Below the pieces are notes generated by a model that had not been told where the DNA came from, made no database searches, and was given only the letters and a program-made list of their open reading frames with translations. Both the position numbers and the translations under genes were made by a program. This document shows, one piece after another, positions 11,891-22,724 of a DNA stretch of 64,000 bases. This DNA comes from Neelides folsomi. Taxonomy: Eukaryota; Arthropoda; Collembola; Neelipleona; Neelidae. The stretch is taken from contig JAQGBZ010000085.1 of the NCBI GenBank assembly GCA_034687125.1, positions 147,669 to 211,668 on the forward strand, read 5' to 3'. Each line of letters opens with the position of its first letter. Position 1 is the stretch's first letter.

Positions 11891-12632
11891 TTCAGTTTTT
11901 CTAAAAGGATAGGAGCTTTAAAGTTTCTTTTAATTTTACAATACCTTACATTAATAATTAATTGTATAACATAATAACGGTTAATAAGTATTGAAATTGA
12001 TGCCCATTCAATTAATGTAATTGACTTATAATGTGTAAATTGCTACCTTTACTCTCTTCCTCTGATGAGACTGATGACTGTTCTTATCCTCTTTGCTCTC
12101 TCTTCCGATTGATCTACTTCAACTTCAAACAATTCAATTGCAATTTCATTTACGCAATGCAATAGTCTCAAAGTCTCAATTCTCTATCTCTATTCTCTCA
12201 AACTCTCAATAGCTGATGTGACTGGCGCCTTATGTTCAAAAGAATAAAAGCAAAAGGCGGGGAAAGGGAACAACAACATTTTAACATTCTCTTTTCTCAT
12301 CAGTTTTCTCTCATTCATTTTTCAATTTCTCCGAAAAATTTTCTCGTAAGTTCTAATTTTAGTTTATTTTCTAGTTCAAATTCAATAATTAGAATCTCAG
12401 TTTATTAAACGTCAAGTCCAAATTCATTAACAATTCATTAACAAGAGCAATCATCTTCAACAGCACAGGTGAGGTAATTGTAATTGTCGAGTACGAATGA
12501 GAAATTTAATTTTCAATACATACCATGTTATTACATACATACAGTCATACTGTTATGTATGATCGTTTTTGCCTAAATTACGGGAATGGTATTTATACAT
12601 ATTTGCAATTTGCTTTATTTTTCAGATTTAAC
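11891..12632. promoter_or_regulatory. Shared region between divergent ECH1 and RNASEH2C
   Basis: The two start codons lie back to back about 740 bases apart, so both promoters must fall here. The stretch 12050-12330 has many CTCTCT/TCTCAA tracts. A donor at 12469 (CAG|GTGAGG) and an acceptor ending at 12625 (TTTTTCAG) mark a likely intron in the RNASEH2C 5' untranslated region. No TATA box is obvious. Confidence 0.55.
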
Positions 12633-13264
12633 ATGGGAAAAGTAAGATTCGAAGAAAAGCGAGACTCTCAAGGAGAAGATGTAAAAGGAGCAATTGCTCT
12701 GGTCCATTATCTTCCCTGTAAAATCCATCATGATGGAGAAGCTGAAGTTAAGAAGCGATTTACGGATCGAGCTAAGAAAATGGACGCAGACTCTAAAGGT
12801 GATTATTATTTGATCATAATAACAATAACAGCGCAAATATAAAACTATTTTACTTATTAAAAATGATTAATACTGATAGCACAAAAAACCATTATTTTTG
12901 CTTTAACAGCGCTTAAGAACAGTTATATTGGGCGACCATTAATGGGAGAAGAATTAGAAATACCTGAGAACTATGAAGGGATCATTATGTCCGAGTTTCG
13001 ACAGAAAATTGAAACAGATTCTGATGCGCCTAAGACATTGGAACTAGTAAAGAGTTTCGATAAAATGACTTATTGGAATTTTGACAAAAGACCATCTGGG
13101 ATGGATGGGCCGGTTAAACTTCTTGACTGGCTTCATATATCTGAAATTGTAAACAATTTATTTATTTACTGTTAATAATTGTAATTTAAAAAAATTAAAT
13201 TCTAATCTATAGCTGTTTTAAACGTACACTTTAAAATAATTTTCAGTTGCACAAGGCTGTTTAA
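12633..13264 (+). CDS. RNASEH2C: Ribonuclease H2 subunit C
   Basis: Three coding exons in phase: 12633-12798, 12910-13148 and 13247-13264; 140 residues (human 164). RNase H2C is a non-catalytic subunit of the heterotrimer that removes RNA:DNA hybrids and single ribonucleotides from nuclear DNA; it pairs with subunit B in an interwoven beta fold. Visible family marks are VHYLPCKIHHDG near the N-terminus (human HLLPCEVEVDG), SYIGRPLMGEELEIPENYEG (human FRGRCLRGEEVAVP) and FDKMTYWNFDKRPS followed by LLDWLHISEILH. The start ATG has context AACATGG and follows a 5' untranslated intron. The 18-base last exon encodes LHKAV. The loss of length relative to human is mostly in the variable acidic middle. 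Confidence 0.87.
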
Positions 13265-16058
13265 TCCATCAAAATGCAGACTGAATGAAAACATTGTATA
13301 AAATGCTTCGATGACAGAATTTTCAAACTGTATTCAAATCGCAAAATCGACTTATGCTTACTAACTAACAAGACTGTATTTATAAGTTTAATAATTTATA
13401 AAATAGATATAACACATCTTAAAATTTGATCTAAATTTTATGGAAGCCAACTAAAAATTCATACAATTTCCTTTTTGCCAATTATGTTTTCTATTATCAC
13501 AATGATATACAGATATTTTATTATGTAACTTTTGATTTTTCCTTCTATTATTTATTCCAAATTACATTAATTTATATAACTTTTTATGACATTTTGTTTA
13601 AAAGTTATAAAATATTTACTCATCATTATCAAATATTTGTATATTTTCATCAATTGATTTAGAGTTTCAAAACTTTACTGAAAATATTTTATTCACTAAC
13701 GATTTGGCTGATATACAGATAATTTTAAGAGAGCCAGGTCAGACACCTTATTATATTTAACTCCATTTTTATTGTACTCTACTCTCATAAAATATATATA
13801 AATTATTAAATCTTGTATTTTCTTTCAATCGTTTATTTAATCACTCGGTTAAATCCTTTATGAATACTATTGTAAAACCCGATTCATTGGATTTAGAGAA
13901 ATTTTATTTGCTTATGTATTTATCTTTCCGTTATGGATCACTTGTTTTTGTAGAATTTTTAGAGATGGTTTCCTATTCTTCTAATAACCCCTTTTAATTT
14001 CTCCTTTGCTATATCTCGATGAAAAGTTGATTGGCCGAGGAGATTATCCTCTCAATTGTTTCTCATTGAGATGGGGTAAGGGAGAATGGAGATTTTCTTA
14101 CGATTTTTTCTCCTGATAATTGTCAGTACTTAAATTTGACCCTAATAATGTTAAAATTTATATAAAATCCTGACTTATTAATATATTTTGAAATTTCTTG
14201 AAATAAAAAAATTATTATTATTATTGAAAATATGAAATGAAAGTGTGTTTATTCAATTGTCCGACGATTGGTTTTCACCCAGACAGACAAAAAATTATTA
14301 TTATTATTATATTTGAGACATGTAGAGTGTAAAAACTAAATATTGTACTGTCCAAGAACAAAATACGCAATGAAAGTATGTAGAGTAGGTATTAGTATTT
14401 AGGTTTGGTTAACCAGCCAAACGCAATTTGAGTTTATAAAATGTTCATTCAATAACGAAATGTTTTGGATTCTTTGAACTCGAAAAGAATACATTTTCTC
14501 ACGTTAAGAGATTTCCTTATTGACATTTTGCGATTGTCCCCCAAAATCATCCAAATGTAGTTTTGTGGATGCCACTTGAGAAGTAAACTTTTCACGACAA
14601 AAACACTCCGTGCCATTTTCATTTCTTCACACCCCTTTCATTGAAATGATGCGCTGAAGATAAAAAAATCCATAGCATTCAGTTTTCAGCTTTCTCAAAT
14701 CTTTCCATTTGAAGTTCGAATCGTATCTGTTTTGAAGTAGGTAGCTTGATATGCAGTGTTACTGTCTACGTGTCTACTATATGTGTATGGTTCTAATGTT
14801 TACGTTACAATCTTTATATACAGAATGGAGAATTCGAGAAATTCTAAAAGAAATGATATAAAATTGAGTCTTTTTTTACTTACCTGTATATTCCTTAGTG
14901 AGGAGTCCGCACTCACTATACTATATATTACATTATATACATGCTTTACATAAATGTTTTACATACATTGTATCTGTAGAAGTTGTAAATATAAGTCATT
15001 AATATGCAGCATTACTTATACTTATATTTTGATTACTCTCACTGTCAGTTAAATCCTTAATAAATCATAAATTCTTATCGTCAATTTTGATTTTTAATTC
15101 AATCTAGCTCAAAAATTGATTGTGTAAACTATAGCTTTTTGGCTTGTTACATTATTCGCTATACACTGCACTATTGAAAAGAGTTGAGTAAAATACTAAG
15201 CTACTTGATACATACAACATGTAACATGTGTACGGGTAAATGACAAAGATGTTCATAAACTAACATTAGGATTTATTTAAATTCGGCATACCCATAAATT
15301 ACATAGATTTACATTTGTATACGAGTATACCTATGTTATGTACATAATTATACAAATATGTCAGTTTTTGTTAAATATTGAAAAAGGTACGCGTAAGTAA
15401 CATAAAAATATGTCCGATAAAGTAAGGTGTTTAGACGAAGTTAGTAAAAGTAGCATTGACTTGCATCTGATTTCTATAAATTTTCTTTTCACTGGGTTTT
15501 TCCTTTATTTATAAAATGAATTCATATTTAATGTTAGTAATAATATATTTTAAAATTATTATAATACATATACAGCGTGTTTACTTTGTAGTGTCCTTTT
15601 CGAGGTTATTTTGAATTTAAAAAAGGACACTACAAAGTAAACAGGCTGTATAACGGAATTAAAAGTATGTTCAGATACACAATTATAAAAAGACCCTTCT
15701 CTCGCACGCTAATATCGAAGATATTCGTATATCAAATCAACCATAAAAAGATTCAAGAATTCATTTAGGAAAAGTTTAATATTTCTAGCTCCGAGTACTA
15801 TTACTGGCAATAGGTATATGAATTTCAGAGATGTAATCAGTATACCATCCATTCCGTATAAATATATCCAACTACTTATGTAAAAATTATTCATTTCTAT
15901 GATTTTCATTATTGCTCTCATATATTGAACGGACGGTATAGTTAAAATAATAATGAATTATGATCAGACTCAAATACTCAAAAATTAAGTATTACATAGG
16001 TATAGCCGTTATTTGGTGAAAGTGAGTCTATTAAAATTTCATAAAGACTCATATTCTA
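13265..16058. other. AT-rich intergenic region
   Basis: 2.8 kb of AT-rich DNA with short simple runs and no supported gene. It holds one 76-bp foldback element near 15.6 kb. Frames at 14756-14953 and 15709-15921 are AT-driven and show no domain. Confidence 0.55.
15573..15648. mobile_element. 76-bp TA-flanked foldback MITE
   Basis: Ends are inverted copies: CAGCGTGTTTACTTTGTAGT continuing to CCTTTT at the left, and its complement, with one mismatch (CAGCC), at the right. The loop is only about 15-20 bases. TA dinucleotides at 15571-15572 and 15649-15650 fit a mariner-type target duplication. Confidence 0.8.
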
Positions 16059-16465
16059 TCAGGATTCTATCAGTATTCTAGGATGGTGATATCCCCAACA
16101 AGGATTGTTCCAAAGAGAGTGATGATTTTGAGTGAGCGGTGACAAGAAGTCGTTAGGTGGTTTGTGAGAGATATTTTGAGATCTCAGTGGCTGGCAGTGG
16201 TTGGCCGGATGAGCCAGGTGGACTGAATAATCTGTTGGAGCGGTGAAAGGGAGAAGGGGTTCATGTATTAATAATGGTTGGTGAGGGGTTTGGAGTCGAT
16301 GTCCGAGGGCTGCAGGCGGAGCGATCGGTTGCTGAGGATAGTGCTGGGTTGGAGGCTGCCATGGAGGTCCCTCCTTCTTCTCCTCTCCCACCCATGCCCA
16401 GCCCCGGCTCATGGACTATCACTCCCGGATCAATATACAGCCGCCCATGATAGCCACCCTCCCAG

Positions 16466-16682
16466 TCCCACTCCGCCCCGCCACTGCACCACAGCTCGGA
16501 TCCGCTCCGGTGCTACTCTGTCACGCTGGCTCCCCAACCGAACAACCCGGCTCCCAAGCTCCCCGCCGACAACCCACCCGCCCCGAATTCTCCTCATGGG
16601 AACCACAAGGGGTCCTCCGACGATGTGTCCAGGTCACCCACCGCCTCCGACACTCTAAGTCAATCTCCGTCGCCAATAAGCA
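16466..16682 (+). CDS. Candidate upstream coding exon of optix
   Basis: In the frame open from 16454 the peptide is Pro/Ser/Asn-rich and ends in GSSDDVSRSPTASDTLSQSP, closing at a strong donor (A|GTAAGT at 16683). Splicing from phase 1 to an acceptor ending at 17828 (TTTTTGAAG) continues without a stop into the optix frame as [14 protein letters not shown]. The shared Ser-Pro style across the join supports the link. The left end is uncertain; CCTCCCAG before 16466 is one possible acceptor, since TGA and TAG stop the frame at 16448-16453. There is no ATG in frame here, so another 5' exon would be needed. Two other frames are also open over part of the block, which weakens the call. Confidence 0.42.
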
Positions 16683-18004
16683 GTAAGTATCAATTTTTTA
16701 CTCCTACACTGAAGAGTTAAGATCTTTAGTAAGCCCGACATTAATGTACATTCCATAATTGCGTTTAATCTCGGAACCACTGAAGAGGAGAAGGATTAGA
16801 TAAATGGCAAAAAATTAGATATTAGTTCCACTCACAGGTTAAATTTAAAGTGCAGGGATTAAGTGCTTCTCAAATCTTTCACCAGAGATTAGTACAAGAT
16901 ATGAATACCCTTCGTTTTTCATGTAATATGAAAGATCATTTGTTAAACTCAAATTAACCATTTCCTCTTTGAAACACTAATACCTTCTTGACTATGAGAA
17001 AATTGTAGGAAAAAGGAAAAACTATTCTCAATTTTCCCATCTGCGTCTTTCCAGTAGCAGTAAAAAGAGAAGATAAACACAAAAAATCATGTTGTTATTC
17101 CTATCCAATTGTTCAACACAATTTACACAATAATCCTTATGAACTTACTTTTAGCAATTGTGAATAAGCAGGAAAAGGCATTGTCAGTAAAATTTGATTA
17201 GTTAAAGCGTGATAATGTAATTCGTTTAAGCGTGTATTAGCAAGTCTTTAAATTTTAAATGACGTGGTTTATTCTTTGTATTTTTGTAATGTTACAATCC
17301 TCTTTACTTTTGTTTAATTAGTCCCTCATTTACTATGTAATTGTTGAAATTGAGAGCTTTTTCTTTAGTAAATTCTGTTACATGAAATCCCCATTTTTAA
17401 TCGTAGTATTGTGATTGTAAATAAGTTAGGATACGTATTAGAAATGTTACATCTAAATTAGGTAGTATATTATAGTTAGTTATGTATAGTTATTGTGGAA
17501 CAAAGGGTGTATTAAAGTAAATTGAAATGATTGAGCTGAACGAAGGAACAAAATAACTAATTATCTCAGACAATTTAGTGTTAGGACTTAGGTTTATAAT
17601 ATGAGAATTTAAGATTATAAGTACTTAATTAATTCATTATATACAAATTATATTCACTCCACTTAATGCTCACTTTGATTAAAAGGTGTGATTTTCATTT
17701 GGCAGTCAAAGTTGTAGATTGGAGTTGAGTAGGAGAGTTGTATTAAAAATAGACTCCAGCTAGGCATTATTAATATAAGTATAACCAAATTCACAAATGA
17801 GTATCGCTGAGAGGTAATGTTTTTGAAGGGAATCAATCACCGTCGAGTTTGCGGAGCGAGGTTGAAGGCGATCAGGGGGGTCACCCACATAATCATCTGG
17901 GCCGGACGTATTTTCACCCGTTCTTTATCCGGGAGTTAGACGGAGACCAAAAGCTCGAAGACCCCCCTTCCTCCAAGTCAATCATCATTCCACAAGCTTT
18001 AAGG
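16683..18004. other. Region between candidate exon and optix start
   Basis: 16683-17828 would be an intron if the upstream exon is real; it is AT-rich with nothing recognised. From 17801 the optix frame is already open (the stop TGA is at 17798-17800), so 17829-18004 is either N-terminal coding sequence or a 5' leader. Confidence 0.45.
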
Positions 18005-21000
18005 ATGGCCCTTGGTCTCAGCGGTCTCTGTTCCCATCCCTTCAACAATGGTCAAGGTGGGAATGGGATGGTCGGGCCACCGCTCAGTGCCCACGCACAA
18101 CAAATCCACCAAGGACACATGCTCGCCGCGGCCGCCGCACTTCCTACGCTCAACTTCTCCGTAACCCAAGTGGCGGCCGTGTGCGAGACTCTGGAGGAGT
18201 CGGGCGACATCGACCGATTGGCGAGATTCCTCTGGTCGCTCCCAGTCGCACATCCTAATATCGGAGAATTGAGCAAGAGCGAGTCGGTTTTAAGAGCCCG
18301 GTCAATCGTCGCTTTCCACTCGGGGAATTTCCGAGAACTTTACCACATTCTCGAAACTCACAAATTCACCAAGGATTCCCACGCGAAGCTCCAAGCCATG
18401 TGGCTCGAAGCGCACTATCAAGAAGCGGAAAAACTCCGCGGTCGTCCTCTTGGCCCCGTTGACAAATATCGAGTGAGGAAGAAGTTTCCGCTCCCGCGAA
18501 CCATTTGGGATGGAGAGCAAAAGACGCATTGTTTCAAAGAGAGGACTCGCTCGCTCCTCCGAGAATGGTACCTTCAAGACCCGTACCCGAACCCGACAAA
18601 AAAGCGGGAACTCGCCCAAGCCACCGGACTCACCCCAACTCAAGTCGGGAATTGGTTTAAGAATCGAAGACAGCGTGACAGGGCAGCCGCCGCCAAAAAC
18701 CGGTAAGGACAATCACTCACTCAATTTTATTAGATGTAAAATGAAGTCAAACCCATTTATGAGAGGGATAAGTGGAGTACAATATTCTCCTTCTGGTCGT
18801 AATGTAAGTTGTACCGCGGGGCCCCAGGGCTACACAAAGTTCCCATTCGGTCCTCAATTTGATTTCCATTTTACAAGTTGTATTTTCCAGTTGGATGGGT
18901 GGAGGAGGGAGAGTAAATCGGTCTCCGATTCAATTCCGCCTCTCCCCCTCCTTACCTCTCTTTAAAAGGGAAAACAAAACTGATGTGTGTGTGTGTTGTC
19001 TCCGAATCAAAATTCAATTCTCTGGATTCATCCGCTTCTCTTTTTACCCCCACCTTCATCAATTCACCAATCCCATTTCCCCATTATTTTTAATCACTTA
19101 ATTTCATAGATTCACCAATTGTTACGTTTCCCTTCAGAACACTTGCCCCATTTTCATGCCCTACCAACCACCATCGAACATCGAGAGGAATACTAAGCTC
19201 TCTTTTATCATCTCCTAATTTGTTACAATTTGGGAAACCAGTTTAGGTACAACAATTCACAAAACGCTGTTGTTAAACCATTCTTTCATTCATTCATTAA
19301 CAAGGCTCTTTGGCCCATTTATTTTTATTAATTTCATCACTTCAGTCTCGTGCTTTTTAACTTTGGATGATTTCGTGACTTTTCTTCACGTGAAACGATT
19401 ATCATACACGAAGTTTAAAAAAACTTGCGTGGATTTATGTAAATTGAGCTAAACTTTGGGTTCGTCCTCTATTCTCCATAGTAAATCTTTTAAATTTTCT
19501 CAGCTTTCTTGAACAATTCGATATGAAACTTGTTATACAGTTTAGAATTCAAGTTGGGAATATTTCTTAATGGACGTTAAACCGAGTGTCTTGTTCAATA
19601 TTCTTTTGAAAGTTGGGTAAAACTTTGTTTTTAGTTTTCGCGTTTCGAAGCAGAGAAGCATATAATAAAAGTTTAGAAATTTAACCTCGAATTTGGAAGT
19701 TTACATGGACCGTGTATTGAGTTTTTGTAGTATGGAATAAGGGACTGGTTTGCAAGGTAGCTGGAGGAAAGAGCGGATTAAGAAAGAGAAGTGAGCTAAC
19801 ATTGTTATCGGGATATGCGTTCTTTTATGCGAGCGCGTGAAATGATTAGAAAGAGGGAGAGGAAGTTTCATGGTGAGGAGAACTGGAAGAATGGGAGTTG
19901 GATCGTCGCAAAAGAAGAAGGGGCTTTTGGAGTTCATCAAATGGTGCAATTGGGCGGCATAATATTCATTAGTCTCCTGCCTCACTTCTTTTGTTTGCTC
20001 AAGTAACTTTTGGAGTTTACGGAATTTGGAGTCATCCAATTTGTATCTTGTTATATTTGTCACATTTCGATTTCCCTCATCTTGTTATTTCCTCCCCTAA
20101 TAAGGCATCGAGTAAAAAAAGCAGAGAGATGGAATTAGAAGAGAGAGGATTACTTCCTCACTCATTATTTCTCATTTGTAAGCGGAGAGGAGGATAATTT
20201 AATCGGATCAAATTCACTCCACCCTTCCAACAATTCCACTCTATTTACCCACACGGTGGAGTTGTGCAGGCCGAGGAGGTTACAACTCGCTTTTTTACTC
20301 TCCCCACTAACATTCGTTTTCTACATATGCTAATCAAAGTAATCTCCATTCTTTTTCGTTCAGACTCAGATCCCAAAAAACCTGATCCTTTCAGCTGAAA
20401 AATAAACGAGTTCCCAAACTTATAGGCTCCGGATATTAGTATTACAGACATCAGAAGTTGAAAACATTGCCCTATTCCCAGACATAACATTTTGTGGTTT
20501 GTTTATAATACATCCATATATTTAAAAATCTGAAAGACTTGGATAATCGTGTTTAAACAAGTTATAAATAGTTATTTCATAAAAGTCCTCAAATCAATTC
20601 ATTTATTTGTTTTACTGGAAAGATACAGATAGATTCACATATCTATATTTCTTCACTTACATACGATATATACAAATATGATACATATTACGTTGACTTA
20701 AGTACAGAGATTATAACTTATAGCTTTTGTGGATCATAAAATATCCATTTGAAGATATTATACATAAAATTAACTTGAAGTTAGATGGTCAGGCTTTAAT
20801 GATCTATTTATAATTATAAGGATGTGATTTGATTTTAATTGTATTTTATACATATAAAAATATGATTTTTTTCTCTTCCACTGAATTGAGTCATCTAAAC
20901 TTTAATATGATGTTTTGATGTTGTAAACATAAATTGATTTTAATAATTAAAACAATTTGGCACATTAAGCTCTTGAAGAAATGCAATGGAGAAAGAAGGA

Positions 21001-22471
21001 GTGAAGTAACAAAAAGATCTATTGTTTTCTGAGCGACGTGTGTAGATGAGTGAGCAAACAAAGAGCGAACCTTTTTCATAATGGATGGGTAGTGAGAGAG
21101 GGTGAAAAATAGATGAAGGGCTTTATAAGACTCGCTCCCTGTTGATATAATTTCACTCCTAATTGAAGGATATTAGATAGAGGAGTAAATTAGTGGGTAA
21201 GGTAGCTGTCATTGTGAAGCGGATAAAAGCACTCGATGTCAAAGACTCCTTCCGTCTCACGTGGCTTCGCTCCTTGGAGAGAGAAACTCACACGAGTTGA
21301 CAATCGGAGAATCGATGAGGGTAACGGCGTTGTGTGGATTTACCAATATTTTTACTTATTAGCTCTACTTTTCCTCCTCCTTCAATGGACTGGCATAAAA
21401 GATTGAGGAGCAGTGATACTCTCAGTTCTCGGGCACATTTCGTTCTATTCTCCGCCGTGGAGTTGTCGTTGGGCGATGCGGATTTCGGTGTAGTTTTCCG
21501 AAAGTGAGCTGGATGTTATTGAGGGGCATGAATGGGATCGGGAGGGCAGTTTGGCCCATATCCTGCTCTTACCCTCCAAATTTCAATGTGTGTTTGAATG
21601 AGTGAAAAGGAGCTATCAAATTCCCTGGTTGCACAAAGGCCGGGATCCCTCATGTTAAATTGGGCCCCTCTTTTGTTATTCTTGCCCTTGTTCTCGTCGA
21701 CCGGACCAGTAGGGACTGCATGGAATTCCTGTACCTTCTCTCCTCTAATTACCATTCACCATAATATTAATCCCGAGCGACTCCATTACTCTCTCCATTC
21801 CACTCAATAGGTTCATGCTCAACGTCCCTTTAACTTCATTTTTATTGACCCGTCGCATGTATGGACTCGCCAAGGATTATATAAAGCCTCACCCCACATT
21901 GTTAAAAGTGGCGATGAAAAATGAGCTTAAGTGACATGAGATGTGATGATGACTTGGGATTTTTGAAATCCGCAGGCTCCAGCACCACATGGGGATGTCT
22001 GGCGGAAAGCGGCCCGAGTCGACCGACACGGACGATCAAGACGGCAACAGCCCACCAAGGTCTCCAGCACCGAGCGTCACCTCCGACTCGGAGCTGAGTC
22101 TAGGAACGATAAGCCCACCGCCGCCAACCTCAACCTCGTCCCTCTCGTCGCCGAGCCATCCCCTCCACGCCTTCACGACCGTTCCTTCAATGTCCTTCGC
22201 GCCCACGATCCCCATTCCTGTCTCGTCTCTCCCGTTGAACCTCCCGCTCGGCGGCGGGCTCACTCCTTCCCCGGCCCACATCGGGAGCCTGGGAATGCAC
22301 GGGCAGTTTGGGGGTCATCACATGCCCTTGTTCCCCTCCCTCGCGTCCTTCCACAATTTTACGACGGCCATGTCGGCGGCGGCGGGAAAGGGCGGCCTTT
22401 TCAATATGCCCCTCGAACTACATAGGCCATTCCTCAAGCAAAATTCCCCGGATCGCCCTTCGTCTTCGTGA
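18005..22471 (+). CDS. optix: Optix / SIX3-family homeobox transcription factor
   Basis: Two exons, 18005-18702 and 21976-22471, join at KNR|LQHH, giving about 397 residues from the ATG used here. An Ala-rich N-terminus leads to the SIX domain (residues about 47-165), starting [20 protein letters not shown] and containing [20 protein letters not shown]. The homeodomain (about 166-232) contains [19 protein letters not shown] and [20 protein letters not shown], the SIX3/6 class without the usual homeodomain R5. The tail has [16 protein letters not shown], like Drosophila Optix, and is Ser/Pro-rich. SIX3 proteins pattern the anterior head and eye and often repress with Groucho through the SIX domain. 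The frame is open back to 17801, so the N-terminus may be longer (see the candidate exon at 16466). The exons are GC-rich against an AT-rich background. The isolated position beside a 26-kb gene-free region fits long-range regulation. Confidence 0.96.
18703..21975. other. optix: Optix intron
   Basis: A 3.3-kb intron with donor CG|GTAAGG and acceptor CCGCAG. Frames at 18510-18965 and 19701-20063 are read-through or antisense shadows. 21.2-21.9 kb is less AT-rich than the rest and could hold regulatory sequence, but no specific site is certain. Confidence 0.7.
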
Positions 22472-22718
22472 CTGTGAGCGGCGAAGAGGCCTCCTCCTCT
22501 TTCTACGGCTCATGCCCATGCGTTGCAATAGACCCAATCAGCCCCCGCCTCCTCATTTATTCCCCGATATTTATTACTCTTCCTGTCTAACGATACTTTT
22601 AGGGAATACTATTACTGTGTATAATGTATTGTTATTACAACTACTATGCCGTACGACTATACATGCCTTAGACGTCTCTGTATATATTAAGTGCCTCCTG
22701 TATCAAAGCTGTATGAAT

Positions 22719-22724
22719 AATAAA
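22719..22724 (+). terminator. Candidate optix polyadenylation signal
   Basis: AATAAA about 250 bases past the optix stop codon, in a stretch that changes to AT-rich sequence. Confidence 0.5.

Noticed and set aside
18302-18712. Antisense frame under optix exon 1
   Set aside because: A shadow of the GC-rich SIX/homeodomain coding strand.
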